64,000 bases of DNA, taken from the NCBI RefSeq assembly GCF_018623035.1, contig NZ_CP076023.1:992001-1056000 (forward strand), read 5' to 3'. The translations under genes and the position numbers were made by a program. Within the stretch, counting starts at the first letter, position 1; each line of letters begins with the position of its first letter. Origin of the DNA: Cellulomonas dongxiuzhuiae. Lineage in GTDB: Bacteria > Actinomycetota > Actinomycetes > Actinomycetales > Cellulomonadaceae. This document shows positions 26,378 through 35,011 of the stretch, one piece after another. The notes under the pieces were generated by a model. It did not search any database. It had not been told where the DNA came from and saw nothing but the letters and a program-made list of their open reading frames with translations.

Positions 26378-27424
26378 CTACGACTTCGACGTGCCGGCCT
26401 CGAGGATCGACACGATCGAGAACAGCGTGAAGCAGACCGCGCCGAGGCCGACCAGGACGTGCGCCCCCACGAAGAAGCCGGGCTGCCGCGTCGTCGCCTC
26501 GAAGAGGAACGCAGCGAGGAACAGGCAGGTCAGCGCGGTCCCCACCGGGATGATCGGGATGCGGTTGGCGAGCGGGAACCTGCGTCGCCACACGAGCGCG
26601 AGCAGCACGACCTTCGACAGGATGCTGAAGCAGACCAGACCCAGCCCGATCAGCACGGTGCCGGGGGCCAGGCGGGCCGGGTCGTCCGAGGCGACCAGGA
26701 CGCCGACGCCGACGCCGACGTTGATCGTCCCCATCGCCACGACCCACCAGGTCCAGCGGAACCGCTCGGCGTCACCGAACTCGTTGCGGACCTGCCGCAC
26801 GATGCTGGCGACCAGGGCGACGAGCGCCGCGCAGATCAGCGAGAGCCCCGTCAGGACGTGCGCGGCGACGAGACCCGGTGTGTCACCCCGCGCGTAGAGG
26901 GTCGCGGCGATCACGAGGCCCGTCACGGCGAGCACGACCGGCACCGCGACGAGCACCGCGCCGACCCGACGCGAGTACGCACCGTCGGGCGGGCCGCTGT
27001 CCGGCGGGCGTGCACCGTTCGCCGCGATGAGCACGAACTTCGTCGACGCCACGGCCACGGTGCTCACGCAGGCCGCGATGAAGCCGATCCCGATCAGGAC
27101 GTGCCCTGCCACGACGTGCTGCGGCTCGTCGCCCTCGAGCGTGATCGTGGCGCCCCAGACGACGGTGCCGGCGGCGACCGCGTAACCGAGCGCCGGCAGC
27201 ACGATCTCCCAGACCTCGCCGTAGCGGTCGACGAGCTGCCGGATGATCGTCGCGGCCGTCGTGAACAGCGCGATGCAGATCGCGGTGAGCGCGATGTTCA
27301 CGTGGCCGGCGACGAAGTGCGCGGCGTCGTCGCCGCCGGACAGGATGTCGAGCCCGAACATGAGGCAGACGAGTCCCATGACCAGCGGGATCGCGCGGAA
27401 CAGGATGCTGATGGACCGGTTCAT
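26378..27424 (-). CDS. DUF2776-like multi-pass membrane protein with internal repeats
   Basis: This 348-residue integral membrane protein has around ten helices and resembles DUF2776, a family without known function. It is built from five diverged repeats of about 65-80 residues. Each is marked by an AGHVLIGIG-like motif: His at 41 (AGHVNIAL), 108 (AGHVLIGIG), 189 (AAHVLTGLS) and 322 (GAHVLVGLG), with PGTVLIGLG near 255 in place of a histidine. The start is the ATG at 27424, as the longer frame overlaps the ligase gene. Regularly spaced intramembrane histidines could bind haem or metal, which is inference. Confidence 0.7.
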   Translation of the reverse strand: MNRSISILFRAIPLVMGLVCLMFGLDILSGGDDAAHFVAGHVNIALTAICIALFTTAATIIRQLVDRYGEVWEIVLPALGYAVAAGTVVWGATITLEGDEPQHVVAGHVLIGIGFIAACVSTVAVASTKFVLIAANGARPPDSGPPDGAYSRRVGAVLVAVPVVLAVTGLVIAATLYARGDTPGLVAAHVLTGLSLICAALVALVASIVRQVRNEFGDAERFRWTWWVVAMGTINVGVGVGVLVASDDPARLAPGTVLIGLGLVCFSILSKVVLLALVWRRRFPLANRIPIIPVGTALTCLFLAAFLFEATTRQPGFFVGAHVLVGLGAVCFTLFSIVSILEAGTSKS

Positions 27425-27500
27425 TGCGTCCCCCCGACAGCCGAGCCGATTTCCCCACGGTAGGCCCGGGCACCGGGTTCGGCGCGGCGGTGGTCGCGGG

Positions 27501-29060
27501 CTACCCGAGCAGGGCCCGCACGGTGTCGATGGTGTCCGCCTCGGTGGCCGGCTTGTCGTCCCGGTAGCGCAGCACGCGGGCGAAGCGCAGGGCGAGGCCA
27601 CCGGGGTAGCGGGTCGAGCGCTGCAGCCCGTCGAAGGCGATCTCCACGACCTGCTCGGGGCGCACCGTGACGGTCCACCCGTCGTCGGCGACCTCCAGCT
27701 CCCGGAAGCGCTGCGTCTGCCACGCGAGCATCTCGTCGGTCATGCCCTTGAACGTCTTGCCGAGCATGACGAACCCGCCGTCCGGGTCGCGCGCGCCCAG
27801 GTGGATGTTCGACAGCAGCCCGGACCGTCGTCCCGACCCGCGCTCGACGGCCAGCACGACGAGGTCGAGCGTGTGGCGCGGCTTCACCTTCACCCACGCC
27901 GCCCCGCGCCGGCCCGCCTCGTACGGCGCGTCGACCGCCTTGACGACCACACCCTCCTGGCCGGCGGCGACGACGGACCGGAAGTGCTCGGCCGCGACGG
28001 CGGGGTCGGACGTGACGACGCGCTCCACGACGTGCCCAGCGGCCACCTGGTCGAGCACCGCGAGCCGCTCGCGCAGCGGTGCGTCGAGCAGGTCGCGGCC
28101 GTCGGCGTGCAGGACGTCGAAGAAGAACGGGGTGAGCGTCGCGGTCGCCGCGAGCTCGGCGTCACGCGTGGCGCTGCGGGACGCGGTCTCCTGGAAGGGG
28201 CGCGGCCGGCCCTCGGCGTCGAGCGCCAGCGCCTCGCCGTCCAGGACGAGCGTGCGCGCCGGCAGCGCTCGCACGGCGGCGACGATCTCGGGCACGCGCG
28301 CGGTGACGTCGTCGAGGCTGCGCGTGTACACGCGGACGTCGTCGCCGTCGCGGTGCACCTGGATGCGGATGCCGTCGAGCTTGGTGTCGACGACGACCTG
28401 CGCGGCAGGGGCGTTGTCGGTGCCCGCCGACAGCTGTGCCACCGCCGTGGCGACGTCGGGCGCCGACTGCGCGAGCATGGGCCGCACCGGGCGGCCGACC
28501 GTCAGTGTGAATTGGTCGAGGGCCGCCCGCGCGTCGTCGGGCGAGGCGGCGCCGAGCGCTGCCACCGCGACCGCCTCGGTCTCACCCGCCAGCATCGCGG
28601 CCCGGCGGACGGAGTCGGCCGGCACGCCCGCGGCCTCGCCGACCGCGTCGAGCAGCAGCGCGTCCAGGGCGCCCTGCCGCAGCTCCCCGCTCACCAGCCC
28701 GCCGAGCAGCCGCTGCTCCCGCTCGGTGGCCGCGGCGAAGAGCGTCCGCGCCGCCTCCAGGCGCGCGGTCGACGAGCCCGGACCGCTGAGCCCCGCCACG
28801 TGCGCGAACGCCGCGTCGACGTCACGCACCGTCAACGAGGGCGTGTCCGCGGGGTCGGGCATGCCGCTCAGCGACCGCCACCCCAGGCCGGTCCGCCGCT
28901 GGCGCAGCTCCCCACCCAGGTACCGCGACACGATCGCGACGACGTCCGGCCCGTCCGCCGCCGCTCGTCGCAGCACGTCGACCAGCACCGCCCGCTTGGC
29001 GAGGCGCGACCGGGTCGCCGCGACCTGCGCGGACGCGTCCGCGACGTCGTCGAAGAGCAT
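27501..29060 (-). CDS. ATP-dependent DNA ligase (LigB type)
   Basis: This 519-residue enzyme seals nicks using ATP, in addition to the essential NAD-dependent LigA found elsewhere in bacteria. An N-terminal helical DNA-binding domain (1-190) aligns with M. tuberculosis LigB, starting [19 protein letters not shown]. The adenylation domain carries motif I KLDGIRIQ, with the lysine that forms the AMP adduct, motif [13 protein letters not shown], motif [17 protein letters not shown] and motif V VKVKP. An OB-fold domain follows. ATGs 9 and 30 nt upstream are alternative starts. It is likely an accessory repair ligase. Confidence 0.93.
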   Translation of the reverse strand: MLFDDVADASAQVAATRSRLAKRAVLVDVLRRAAADGPDVVAIVSRYLGGELRQRRTGLGWRSLSGMPDPADTPSLTVRDVDAAFAHVAGLSGPGSSTARLEAARTLFAAATEREQRLLGGLVSGELRQGALDALLLDAVGEAAGVPADSVRRAAMLAGETEAVAVAALGAASPDDARAALDQFTLTVGRPVRPMLAQSAPDVATAVAQLSAGTDNAPAAQVVVDTKLDGIRIQVHRDGDDVRVYTRSLDDVTARVPEIVAAVRALPARTLVLDGEALALDAEGRPRPFQETASRSATRDAELAATATLTPFFFDVLHADGRDLLDAPLRERLAVLDQVAAGHVVERVVTSDPAVAAEHFRSVVAAGQEGVVVKAVDAPYEAGRRGAAWVKVKPRHTLDLVVLAVERGSGRRSGLLSNIHLGARDPDGGFVMLGKTFKGMTDEMLAWQTQRFRELEVADDGWTVTVRPEQVVEIAFDGLQRSTRYPGGLALRFARVLRYRDDKPATEADTIDTVRALLG

Positions 29061-29129
29061 GGGGCTCATCCTGACCCGACCCACCGACACGCGCGCGCGC
29101 AGCTGCCCGTCGTCGGACGGCGGGGTCGA

Positions 29130-29188
29130 CCGGATCGCTCTCTCACCACCTGGGGGGTGACCGCCTGGGTGGTGAGAGAGCAGTCCAG
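29130..29188. repeat. Dispersed inverted repeat, family 1 copy B
   Basis: Arms of 21 nt (29130-29150 and 29168-29188) match in 18 of 21 positions, with a perfect 14-bp inner stem (29137-29150 with 29168-29181) and a 17-nt loop. The arm sequence, consensus CTGGATCGCTCTCTCACCACC with substitutions, is shared with 11075-11143. It lies just after msrA and could also terminate that gene. Confidence 0.8.
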
Positions 29189-29195
29189 GTGCGGG

Positions 29196-29873
29196 TCAGG
29201 CCGAGGGGAGGGGGCAGGCGACGCCCGTCGAGTTCACCGGGCAGTAGCCGCCCGGGTTCTTGTGCAGGTACTGCTGGTGCGGGCCCTCGGCGTAGTAGAA
29301 CGCGCCCGCGTCCTGCACCGCGCGGATCTCGGTCGTCACGTCGCCGTACCCGCGGGACTTGAGCACCGGGGCGTACGCGTCGCGCGTCTGGCGTGCCGCG
29401 GCCTCCTGCTCGGGCGTCGTGAAGAACACCGCGGAGCGGTACTGGGTACCCACGTCGTTGCCCTGGCGGAAGCCCTGCGTGGGGTCGTGCTCCTCCCAGA
29501 AGTGCCGCATGAGGTCGACGTCGGACAGCACGGCCGGGTCGTACGCGACCATCACCGTCTCGGTGTGGCCGGTGCGACCGGTGCACGTCTCCTCGTACGT
29601 CGGGAAGGGCGTGAACCCGCCCATGTACCCGACGGCTGTCGTGACGACGCCCGGCAGCTGCCACGCCTCCTTCTCCGCGCCCCAGAAGCACCCCGACGCC
29701 AGGTACAGCACGCGGGTGCCCTCGGGCCACGGTCCCTGCAGCGGCGTGCCCAGCACCGCGTGCGTCTGCGGCACGGCGTACGCGTACCCGTCCCGGCCCT
29801 TCAGCGCGTGCTCCGCGTCCACCATGGTGGTGCGCAGCGACGTGCCCAGCAGCGTCTCGAACAACGAGGCCAT
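29196..29873 (-). CDS. msrA: Peptide methionine sulfoxide reductase MsrA
   Basis: MsrA reduces methionine-S-sulfoxide in proteins and free methionine. The 225-residue protein has the active-site GCFWG with Cys62, GGFTPFPTYEETCTGRTGHTE, DPTQGFRQGNDVGTQYRS with the conserved Asp/Tyr pocket, and the resolving cysteines near the C-terminus (GGYCPVNSTGVAC). It is the roughly 220-residue form with an N-terminal extension of about 50 residues. The ATG at 29873 follows AAGGAG; the long upstream frame overlaps the divergent metB. It is divergent from metB, so both sulfur-related genes share a 117-bp control region. Confidence 0.95.
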   Translation of the reverse strand: MASLFETLLGTSLRTTMVDAEHALKGRDGYAYAVPQTHAVLGTPLQGPWPEGTRVLYLASGCFWGAEKEAWQLPGVVTTAVGYMGGFTPFPTYEETCTGRTGHTETVMVAYDPAVLSDVDLMRHFWEEHDPTQGFRQGNDVGTQYRSAVFFTTPEQEAAARQTRDAYAPVLKSRGYGDVTTEIRAVQDAGAFYYAEGPHQQYLHKNPGGYCPVNSTGVACPLPSA

Positions 29874-29978
29874 GACCATCTCCTTGGGAATCGGCTCCAC
29901 GACGTGCAACAGGCGCCGCGCGGATGGTGTTCCGGCACGCGGCGCGCGCCCTCCCGCGCTGCTCGTGCGTCCACCGCC

Positions 29979-29984
29979 TAGCCT
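29979..29984 (+). promoter_or_regulatory. Candidate leaderless promoter of metB
   Basis: TAGCCT lies only 6 nt before the GTG start at 29991, with no purine-rich ribosome site between, the geometry of leaderless actinobacterial transcripts that begin at the start codon. Confidence 0.45.
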
Positions 29985-29990
29985 GGGTGC

Positions 29991-31226
29991 GTGACCCACG
30001 ACCCGCTCGCGCAGACCCACGACTGGACCGACTCCGGCTTCTCGACCCGCGCCATCCATGCAGGTCAGGACCCCGACCCCCGCACGGGCGCCGTGGTGAC
30101 GCCCATCCACCAGGTCTCGACGTACAAGCAGGACGGCGTGGGCGGCCTGCGGGACGGGTACGAGTACTCCCGCTCGGGCAACCCCACGCGCGACGCGCTG
30201 CAGGAGGCGCTGGCCGCCGTCGAGGGCGGGGCCGCCGCCTTCGCGTTCGCGTCGGGCCTGGCGGCGGAGGACACGCTGCTGCGCGCGGTGCTCCGCCCCG
30301 GGGACCACATGATCGTCCCGGACGACGCGTACGGCGGCACGTACCGCCTGGTCGCGCGGGTCCTGGGGCCGTGGGGGATCGACCACACGCCCGTGCACCT
30401 GTCCGACCCCGACGCGGTGCTCGCCGCGATCCAGCCGGGCCGCACCAAGGTGATCTGGGTCGAGACGCCGACCAACCCGCTGCTGGGGATCGCGGACATC
30501 GCCGCGATCGCGACGCACGCCCGGTCCGCCGGCGCGGTGCTGGTCGTCGACAACACCTTCGCGTCGCCGTACCTGCAGCAGCCCATCGCGCTGGGCGCCG
30601 ACGCCGTCGTGCACTCGACCACCAAGTACATCGGCGGTCACTCGGACGTGGTCGGCGGTGCCGTCGTCGTCGCGGACGGTGCGCAGCTGCCTGCCGGTCT
30701 CGAGGGGCCGACGGGCACGACGGCGCTGGGAGACGCGGTCGGCTTCCTGCAGAACGCGTCCGGCGCCGTCGCGGGCCCGTTCGACGCCTGGCTCACGCTG
30801 CGCGGCCTCAAGACGCTCGCCGTCCGGATGGACCGCCACAACGCGAACGCCGAGGCGGTCGCCCGCTTCCTCGTCGAGCACCCCGGGGTCCGGGAGGTCC
30901 TGTGGCCGGGCCTGCCCGAGCACCCGGGCCACGAGGTCGCGGCCCGTCAGATGCGCGGCTTCGGCGGGATGGTCGCGTTCCGCACGGGCTCGGCCGAGTC
31001 CGCGGTCGCGGTCTGCGGCGCGACGCGCGTGTTCACGCTCGCCGAGTCGCTCGGCGGTGTCGAGTCGCTCGTCGAGCACCCCGGCCGCATGACCCACGGG
31101 TCCGTCGCCGGGACGGCGCTCGAGGTCCCCGACGACCTCGTGCGGCTGTCCGTGGGGATCGAGGACGTCGAGGACCTGCTCGCCGACCTCGAGCAGGCGC
31201 TCGCCGCCGCGGGACTGAGCCGGTGA
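29991..31226 (+). CDS. metB: Cystathionine gamma-synthase/lyase
   Basis: This 411-residue PLP enzyme belongs to the Cys/Met metabolism family. The PLP lysine is K212 in STTKYIGGHSD. The subunit-contact motif YEYSRSGNPTR (57-67) and the PLP-ring Asp in VVDNTFASPYLQQP (about 185-198) are present. Synthase (transsulfuration to methionine) and lyase (to cysteine) members cannot be told apart by eye; pairing with cbs favours a role in reverse transsulfuration. Its stop overlaps the next start (GTGA), beginning a three-gene operon with the AI-2E/PerM protein and ilvA. Confidence 0.9.
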   Translation: MTHDPLAQTHDWTDSGFSTRAIHAGQDPDPRTGAVVTPIHQVSTYKQDGVGGLRDGYEYSRSGNPTRDALQEALAAVEGGAAAFAFASGLAAEDTLLRAVLRPGDHMIVPDDAYGGTYRLVARVLGPWGIDHTPVHLSDPDAVLAAIQPGRTKVIWVETPTNPLLGIADIAAIATHARSAGAVLVVDNTFASPYLQQPIALGADAVVHSTTKYIGGHSDVVGGAVVVADGAQLPAGLEGPTGTTALGDAVGFLQNASGAVAGPFDAWLTLRGLKTLAVRMDRHNANAEAVARFLVEHPGVREVLWPGLPEHPGHEVAARQMRGFGGMVAFRTGSAESAVAVCGATRVFTLAESLGGVESLVEHPGRMTHGSVAGTALEVPDDLVRLSVGIEDVEDLLADLEQALAAAGLSR

Positions 31227-32494
31227 CCACCCCGGACGTGCCGGGCCCGACCGTCCCCGGCGGCGCGGCCGTCACGCCGCGCCCGCACCCCGTCCCCGCA
31301 TCCGTGCGCGCCTGGGCCGGCTGGTCGTGGCGGACCCTGGTGATCCTCGCCGCGCTCGCGGCGGGGCTCTGGCTCGTCGCCGCCCTCAAGGTGATCGTGG
31401 TGCCCGTCGCGGTCGCGCTGCTGGTCACCGTGCTGCTGTCACCGGTCGTCGCGGCGCTCCAGAGGTACGCGCGCCTGCCGCGAGCGGCCGCGGCCGGCAC
31501 AGCGCTCGTCCTGCTCCTCGCCCTGGTCGCGGGACTGCTCACGCTCGCCGGGCGGTCGATCGCCAACGGCATCACCGCGCTGTGGGAGCAGGCGCGGGAC
31601 GGTTTCACCCAGCTGCTGCGCTGGCTGTCCGACGGTCCGCTGCAGCTCGCCACGGACGACCTCGACCGCTACGTGCAGCAGCTGCAGGACACCGTCGCCT
31701 CGAGCGGGCAGCAGATCGCGTCCGGGGCGCTGTCCGTGGGCGTGACGGTGGGCCACGTCGCCGCCGGGGTCCTGATCGCGCTGTTCTGCACGCTGTTCTT
31801 CCTCATCGACGGGCGCAGGATCTGGGCGTGGGTCGTCGGGCTCATGCCCCGCGGGTCGCGCGAGCGGGTCCACCAGGCGGGGCGGCGCGGCTGGGTCACG
31901 CTGGGCGCGTACACGCGCACGCAGATCCTCGTGGCGGGCGTCGACGCGGTCGGCATCGGCATCGGAGCGGCGTTCCTGCAGCTGCCGCTCGTCGTCCCGC
32001 TCGCGGTGCTCGTCTTCTTCGGCTCGTTCATCCCCTTCGTGGGCGCCATCGTCACCGGCTCCATCGCGGTGCTCGTCGCGCTCGTCACGCAGGGCTGGGG
32101 CTCCGCGCTGATCATGCTGGGCGTCGTGCTGCTCGTGCAGCAGCTCGAGGGTCACGTGCTGCAGCCGTTCCTCATGGGTCACGCCGTGTCGCTGCACCCG
32201 GTGGCCGTCCTGCTCGTCGTGACGACGGGATCGCTGGTCGCCGGCATCGTCGGCGCCCTGTTCGCGGTGCCGCTCGCCGCGCTCGTCAACACCGTCGTGC
32301 TGTACCTGCACGGCCACGACAAGTTCCCCCAGCTGGGGACCGACGACCACGTGTCCATCCGCGCCAAGGGGCACCCCGTGCTCGACCGCGCCGTGGCGGC
32401 CGCGGCGGAGGCCGAGTCCGAGGCGCGTGCGGCGCGCGCCGAGCCCGACGCGGCGCGCGGCACCACACCGGGCGACTCACCCGTGGCCCCGTGA
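31223..32494 (+). CDS. AI-2E/PerM family transporter
   Basis: This 423-residue membrane protein of the AI-2E transporter (PerM) family has hydrophobic helices at about 33-55, 58-78, 85-110, 165-190, and a closing block of four to five between 215 and 370. The conserved GSFIPFVGAIVTGSIAVLVALV and LEGHVLQPFLMGHAVSLHPVAV motifs mark the family. Members export diverse solutes or exchange Na+/H+, so a quorum-sensing role should not be assumed. Both ends overlap neighbours by 4 nt (metB and ilvA). Confidence 0.9.
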   Translation: MTTPDVPGPTVPGGAAVTPRPHPVPASVRAWAGWSWRTLVILAALAAGLWLVAALKVIVVPVAVALLVTVLLSPVVAALQRYARLPRAAAAGTALVLLLALVAGLLTLAGRSIANGITALWEQARDGFTQLLRWLSDGPLQLATDDLDRYVQQLQDTVASSGQQIASGALSVGVTVGHVAAGVLIALFCTLFFLIDGRRIWAWVVGLMPRGSRERVHQAGRRGWVTLGAYTRTQILVAGVDAVGIGIGAAFLQLPLVVPLAVLVFFGSFIPFVGAIVTGSIAVLVALVTQGWGSALIMLGVVLLVQQLEGHVLQPFLMGHAVSLHPVAVLLVVTTGSLVAGIVGALFAVPLAALVNTVVLYLHGHDKFPQLGTDDHVSIRAKGHPVLDRAVAAAAEAESEARAARAEPDAARGTTPGDSPVAP

Positions 32495-33699
32495 TCGGAC
32501 CCCAGGACGTCCGGGCGGCCGCCGCCCTCATCGAGGGCGTCGCCGAGCGCACGCCGGTGCAGCGCAGCCGCGCCCTCTCGCAGCTGGTGGGCGCCGACGT
32601 CTGGCTCAAGTGCGAGAACCTGCAGCGCGCGGGGTCGTTCAAGATCCGCGGCGCGTACACGCGCATGGTGCGTCTCACGGAGGCGGAGAAGGCGCACGGC
32701 GTCGTCGCGGCCAGCGCCGGCAACCACGCGCAGGGCGTGGCGCTGGCCGCCGGGCTCCTCGGGCTCGACGCCGTCATCTTCATGCCCGTCGACGCCGCGC
32801 TGCCCAAGGTCGCGGCGACGCGCGGGTACGGCGCACGCGTCGAGCTCGTCGGCACGTCCGTCGACGAGGCGCTCGTGGCCGCGCGTGCGCACGCGGACCG
32901 CACGGGCTCCGTCCTCATCCACCCGTTCGACCACCCGGACGTCGGCGCGGGCCAGGGCACGGTCGCCCTCGAGGTGCTCGAGCAGGTCCCCGACGTCGGG
33001 ACGATCGTCGTGCCCGTGGGTGGCGGCGGGCTGGCGGCGGGCATCGCGGCCGCGCTGGCCGACCGGCCGGACGTGCGCGTCGTCGGCGTGCAGGCCGCGC
33101 GCGCCGCGTCCTACCCCGTGTCGCTCGCCGCCGGGCGGCCGGTCCCCGCGACCGAGCTGCGGACCATGGCCGACGGCATCGCGGTGGGCATGCCCGGCGC
33201 CGTGCCGTTCGAGGTGCTGGCGAGGCACCAGGTGCCGGTGCGGACCGTCTCCGAGGAGGACCTGTCGCGCGCGCTGCTGCTCGTCGCCGAGCGCGCGAAG
33301 CTCGTGGTCGAGCCGTCGGGCGCCGCCGCGGTCGCCGCGGTCATGGCCGACCCCACGGGGATCGCGGACGACGGGCGGCCCGTCGTGTGCGTGCTGTCGG
33401 GCGGCAACGTGGACCCGATCGTGCTGCTGCGGGTGATCCGCCACGGCCTGGCCTCGGCCGGGCGCTACCTGCAGCTCCACGTCGTCGTCGAGGACACGCC
33501 CGGAGCGCTGGCGGAGCTCCTGCGCGAGGTCGCGGCGATGGGCGGCAACGTCATGCACGTCAGCCACCTGCGCACGGGCGGCGACCTGGGGTTCAGCGAC
33601 GTCGCGATCGACCTGCAGATCGAGACCAAGGGTCCCGAGCACTGCGGCACGGTCCTGACGGGCCTGCGCGCAGCGGGCTACCGCCTCAGCAGCTCCTGA
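32491..33699 (+). CDS. ilvA: Threonine ammonia-lyase
   Basis: This 402-residue PLP enzyme deaminates threonine to 2-oxobutyrate, the entry to isoleucine synthesis. The PLP lysine is K51 in GSFKIRGAY, the asparagine loop is SAGNHAQG (75-82), and the phosphate loop is VGGGGLAAG (176-184). A single C-terminal ACT-like domain (about 325-402) gives allosteric control, as in the shorter class of the family. The GTG at 32491 overlaps the previous stop by 4 nt. Sitting behind metB, it links sulfur amino acid and threonine carbon flow, since cystathionine lyase also yields 2-oxobutyrate. Confidence 0.92.
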   Translation: MIGPQDVRAAAALIEGVAERTPVQRSRALSQLVGADVWLKCENLQRAGSFKIRGAYTRMVRLTEAEKAHGVVAASAGNHAQGVALAAGLLGLDAVIFMPVDAALPKVAATRGYGARVELVGTSVDEALVAARAHADRTGSVLIHPFDHPDVGAGQGTVALEVLEQVPDVGTIVVPVGGGGLAAGIAAALADRPDVRVVGVQAARAASYPVSLAAGRPVPATELRTMADGIAVGMPGAVPFEVLARHQVPVRTVSEEDLSRALLLVAERAKLVVEPSGAAAVAAVMADPTGIADDGRPVVCVLSGGNVDPIVLLRVIRHGLASAGRYLQLHVVVEDTPGALAELLREVAAMGGNVMHVSHLRTGGDLGFSDVAIDLQIETKGPEHCGTVLTGLRAAGYRLSSS

Positions 33700-33701
33700 G
33701 A

Positions 33702-33775
33702 CGCCGAGTGCGGGGGAACCGGCCCGAGCGCGGGGTGGTCCCCCCGCCCTCGGGCAGCTTCCCCCGCACTCGGCG
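33702..33775. repeat. Nested double-hairpin repeat, family 2 copy B
   Basis: A perfect 17-bp outer inverted repeat (33702-33718 and 33759-33775, CGCCGAGTGCGGGGGAA) encloses an inner 13-bp pair with one mismatch (33723-33735 and 33742-33754). Copy A at 7801-7877 has the same nested layout and CGAGYGCGGGGG core. It lies between convergent ilvA and greA and can terminate both. Confidence 0.85.
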
Positions 33776-33782
33776 GAGCGGG

Positions 33783-34268
33783 TCAGCCCTGGAAGGGGCT
33801 GGCCGCCGTGATCTCGACCGGGATCTGCCGGCCGTTGGGCGCCTCGTAGGACGTCGTGTCGCCGACCTTGTGGCCGTGGATCGCGGCACCGAGCGGCGAC
33901 GTGGGGGAGAAGACGTCGATGTCGGCCGACCCGGCGATCTCGCGCGAGCCGAGCAGGAACGTCATCTCGTCCCCGGCGACGAGCGCCGTGACGACCATGC
34001 CGGGCTCGACGACGCCGTCGTCGGGCGGCGTGCCGATCTGCACGTTGCGCAGCTTCGCCTGCAGCTCGCGGATGCGGGCCTCCTGCTTGGCCTGCTCCTC
34101 GCGGGCCGCGTGGTAGCCACCGTTCTCCTTGAGGTCGCCCTCGTCGCGGGCCGCCGCGATGCGGTCCGTGATCTCCTTGCGACCGTCCGTCTGGAGGTGT
34201 GTGAGCTCCTCCGTGAGGCGGTCGTAGGCCTCCTGCGTCAGCCATGTGGCCGCAGTCGTCTCCGTCAC
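33783..34268 (-). CDS. greA: Transcription elongation factor GreA
   Basis: GreA rescues backtracked RNA polymerase by stimulating transcript cleavage. The 161-residue protein has the N-terminal coiled coil (WLTQEAYDRLTEELTHL to about residue 75) with the acidic tip region AAARDEGDLKENGGYHAAREEQ, and the C-terminal FKBP-like domain ending EAPNGRQIPVEITAASPF. The ATG at 34268 follows AAGGAG. Its order with DUF4307 and mca is conserved in mycobacteria and other actinobacteria. Confidence 0.96.
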   Translation of the reverse strand: MTETTAATWLTQEAYDRLTEELTHLQTDGRKEITDRIAAARDEGDLKENGGYHAAREEQAKQEARIRELQAKLRNVQIGTPPDDGVVEPGMVVTALVAGDEMTFLLGSREIAGSADIDVFSPTSPLGAAIHGHKVGDTTSYEAPNGRQIPVEITAASPFQG

Positions 34269-34481
34269 GATCGCTCCTTCCTAGCCTGGGGCGCCACCGG
34301 TCCCGGCGGCGAGTGAGCCCCCGGCGGCACGGACGCAGGTGCGGTGCGGGGGCGGGTGGCGCCTGCCACCGCGGTCGCGTCGACCTGTCGTACGACGCCG
34401 GACCGGGGGCGGCGTAAACGCACAGCGTACCAACCGACCGCGCGCGGGTGGTCTCCCGCGGTCGGGGGTTCTCGCGTCAGG

Positions 34482-34886
34482 TCAGCCGACGGGCTCGCAG
34501 CCCTGCACCACGCCGGTCACCGCGAGCTCGACCGTCGGGATCGTGACCGTCACGCGGCGCGTGCGCGTGTCCGTCGGCGGCACGGGCACGTCGAGCACCC
34601 CGACCTGCGCGTACGACGACGAGAGGGCCTGCACGCGGCACGTGGCTCCCGCCCCGATCGGCGTGGTGACGTCGAACGTCACCTCGGTCGACGTGGGGCC
34701 GTCCACGCGGTAGCCGACGTCCTGCCAGATGACGGGGTCGCGGATGACGCCGGCGCCGATCCAGGCGAGCAGCACCATCGTCACCACGACCGCCGCGGCG
34801 AGCGCGAGGCGCTGCAGCCGGCGGGTGCCGTCGGTGGGTTCCGGTCCGTAGCGCCCGGCGGGCGGGCGGGGGGCCGGTGCGACCAC
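34482..34886 (-). CDS. DUF4307 family membrane protein
   Basis: This 134-residue protein has a single N-terminal membrane anchor (about 27-48, LALAAAVVVTMVLLAWIGAGV) and an extracytoplasmic beta-rich domain with one disulfide-capable pair (CRVQALSSSYAQVG and VQGCEPVG). DUF4307 is an actinobacterial family of unknown function encoded next to greA and mca. The GTG at 34886 was chosen because AGGAGG precedes it by 7 nt; the longer frame to 34973 lacks any such signal. Confidence 0.85.
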   Translation of the reverse strand: MVAPAPRPPAGRYGPEPTDGTRRLQRLALAAAVVVTMVLLAWIGAGVIRDPVIWQDVGYRVDGPTSTEVTFDVTTPIGAGATCRVQALSSSYAQVGVLDVPVPPTDTRTRRVTVTIPTVELAVTGVVQGCEPVG

Positions 34887-35011
34887 GGTGGGGCCTCCTG
34901 GGTGGCGTGCGGGTGGTGTGACGCGGGTGATGCCGTGCACGGTGCCTCGAGTGTCAGCGGGGTGGGGGATCATTGTCTCTCGTCCCAGGACCTGCCACGG
35001 AAGGACCCACG

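Noticed and set aside
29874..29990. SAM or cobalamin riboswitch between msrA and metB
   Set aside because: The gap is 117 bp, the metB start is likely leaderless, and no conserved riboswitch core could be recognised.
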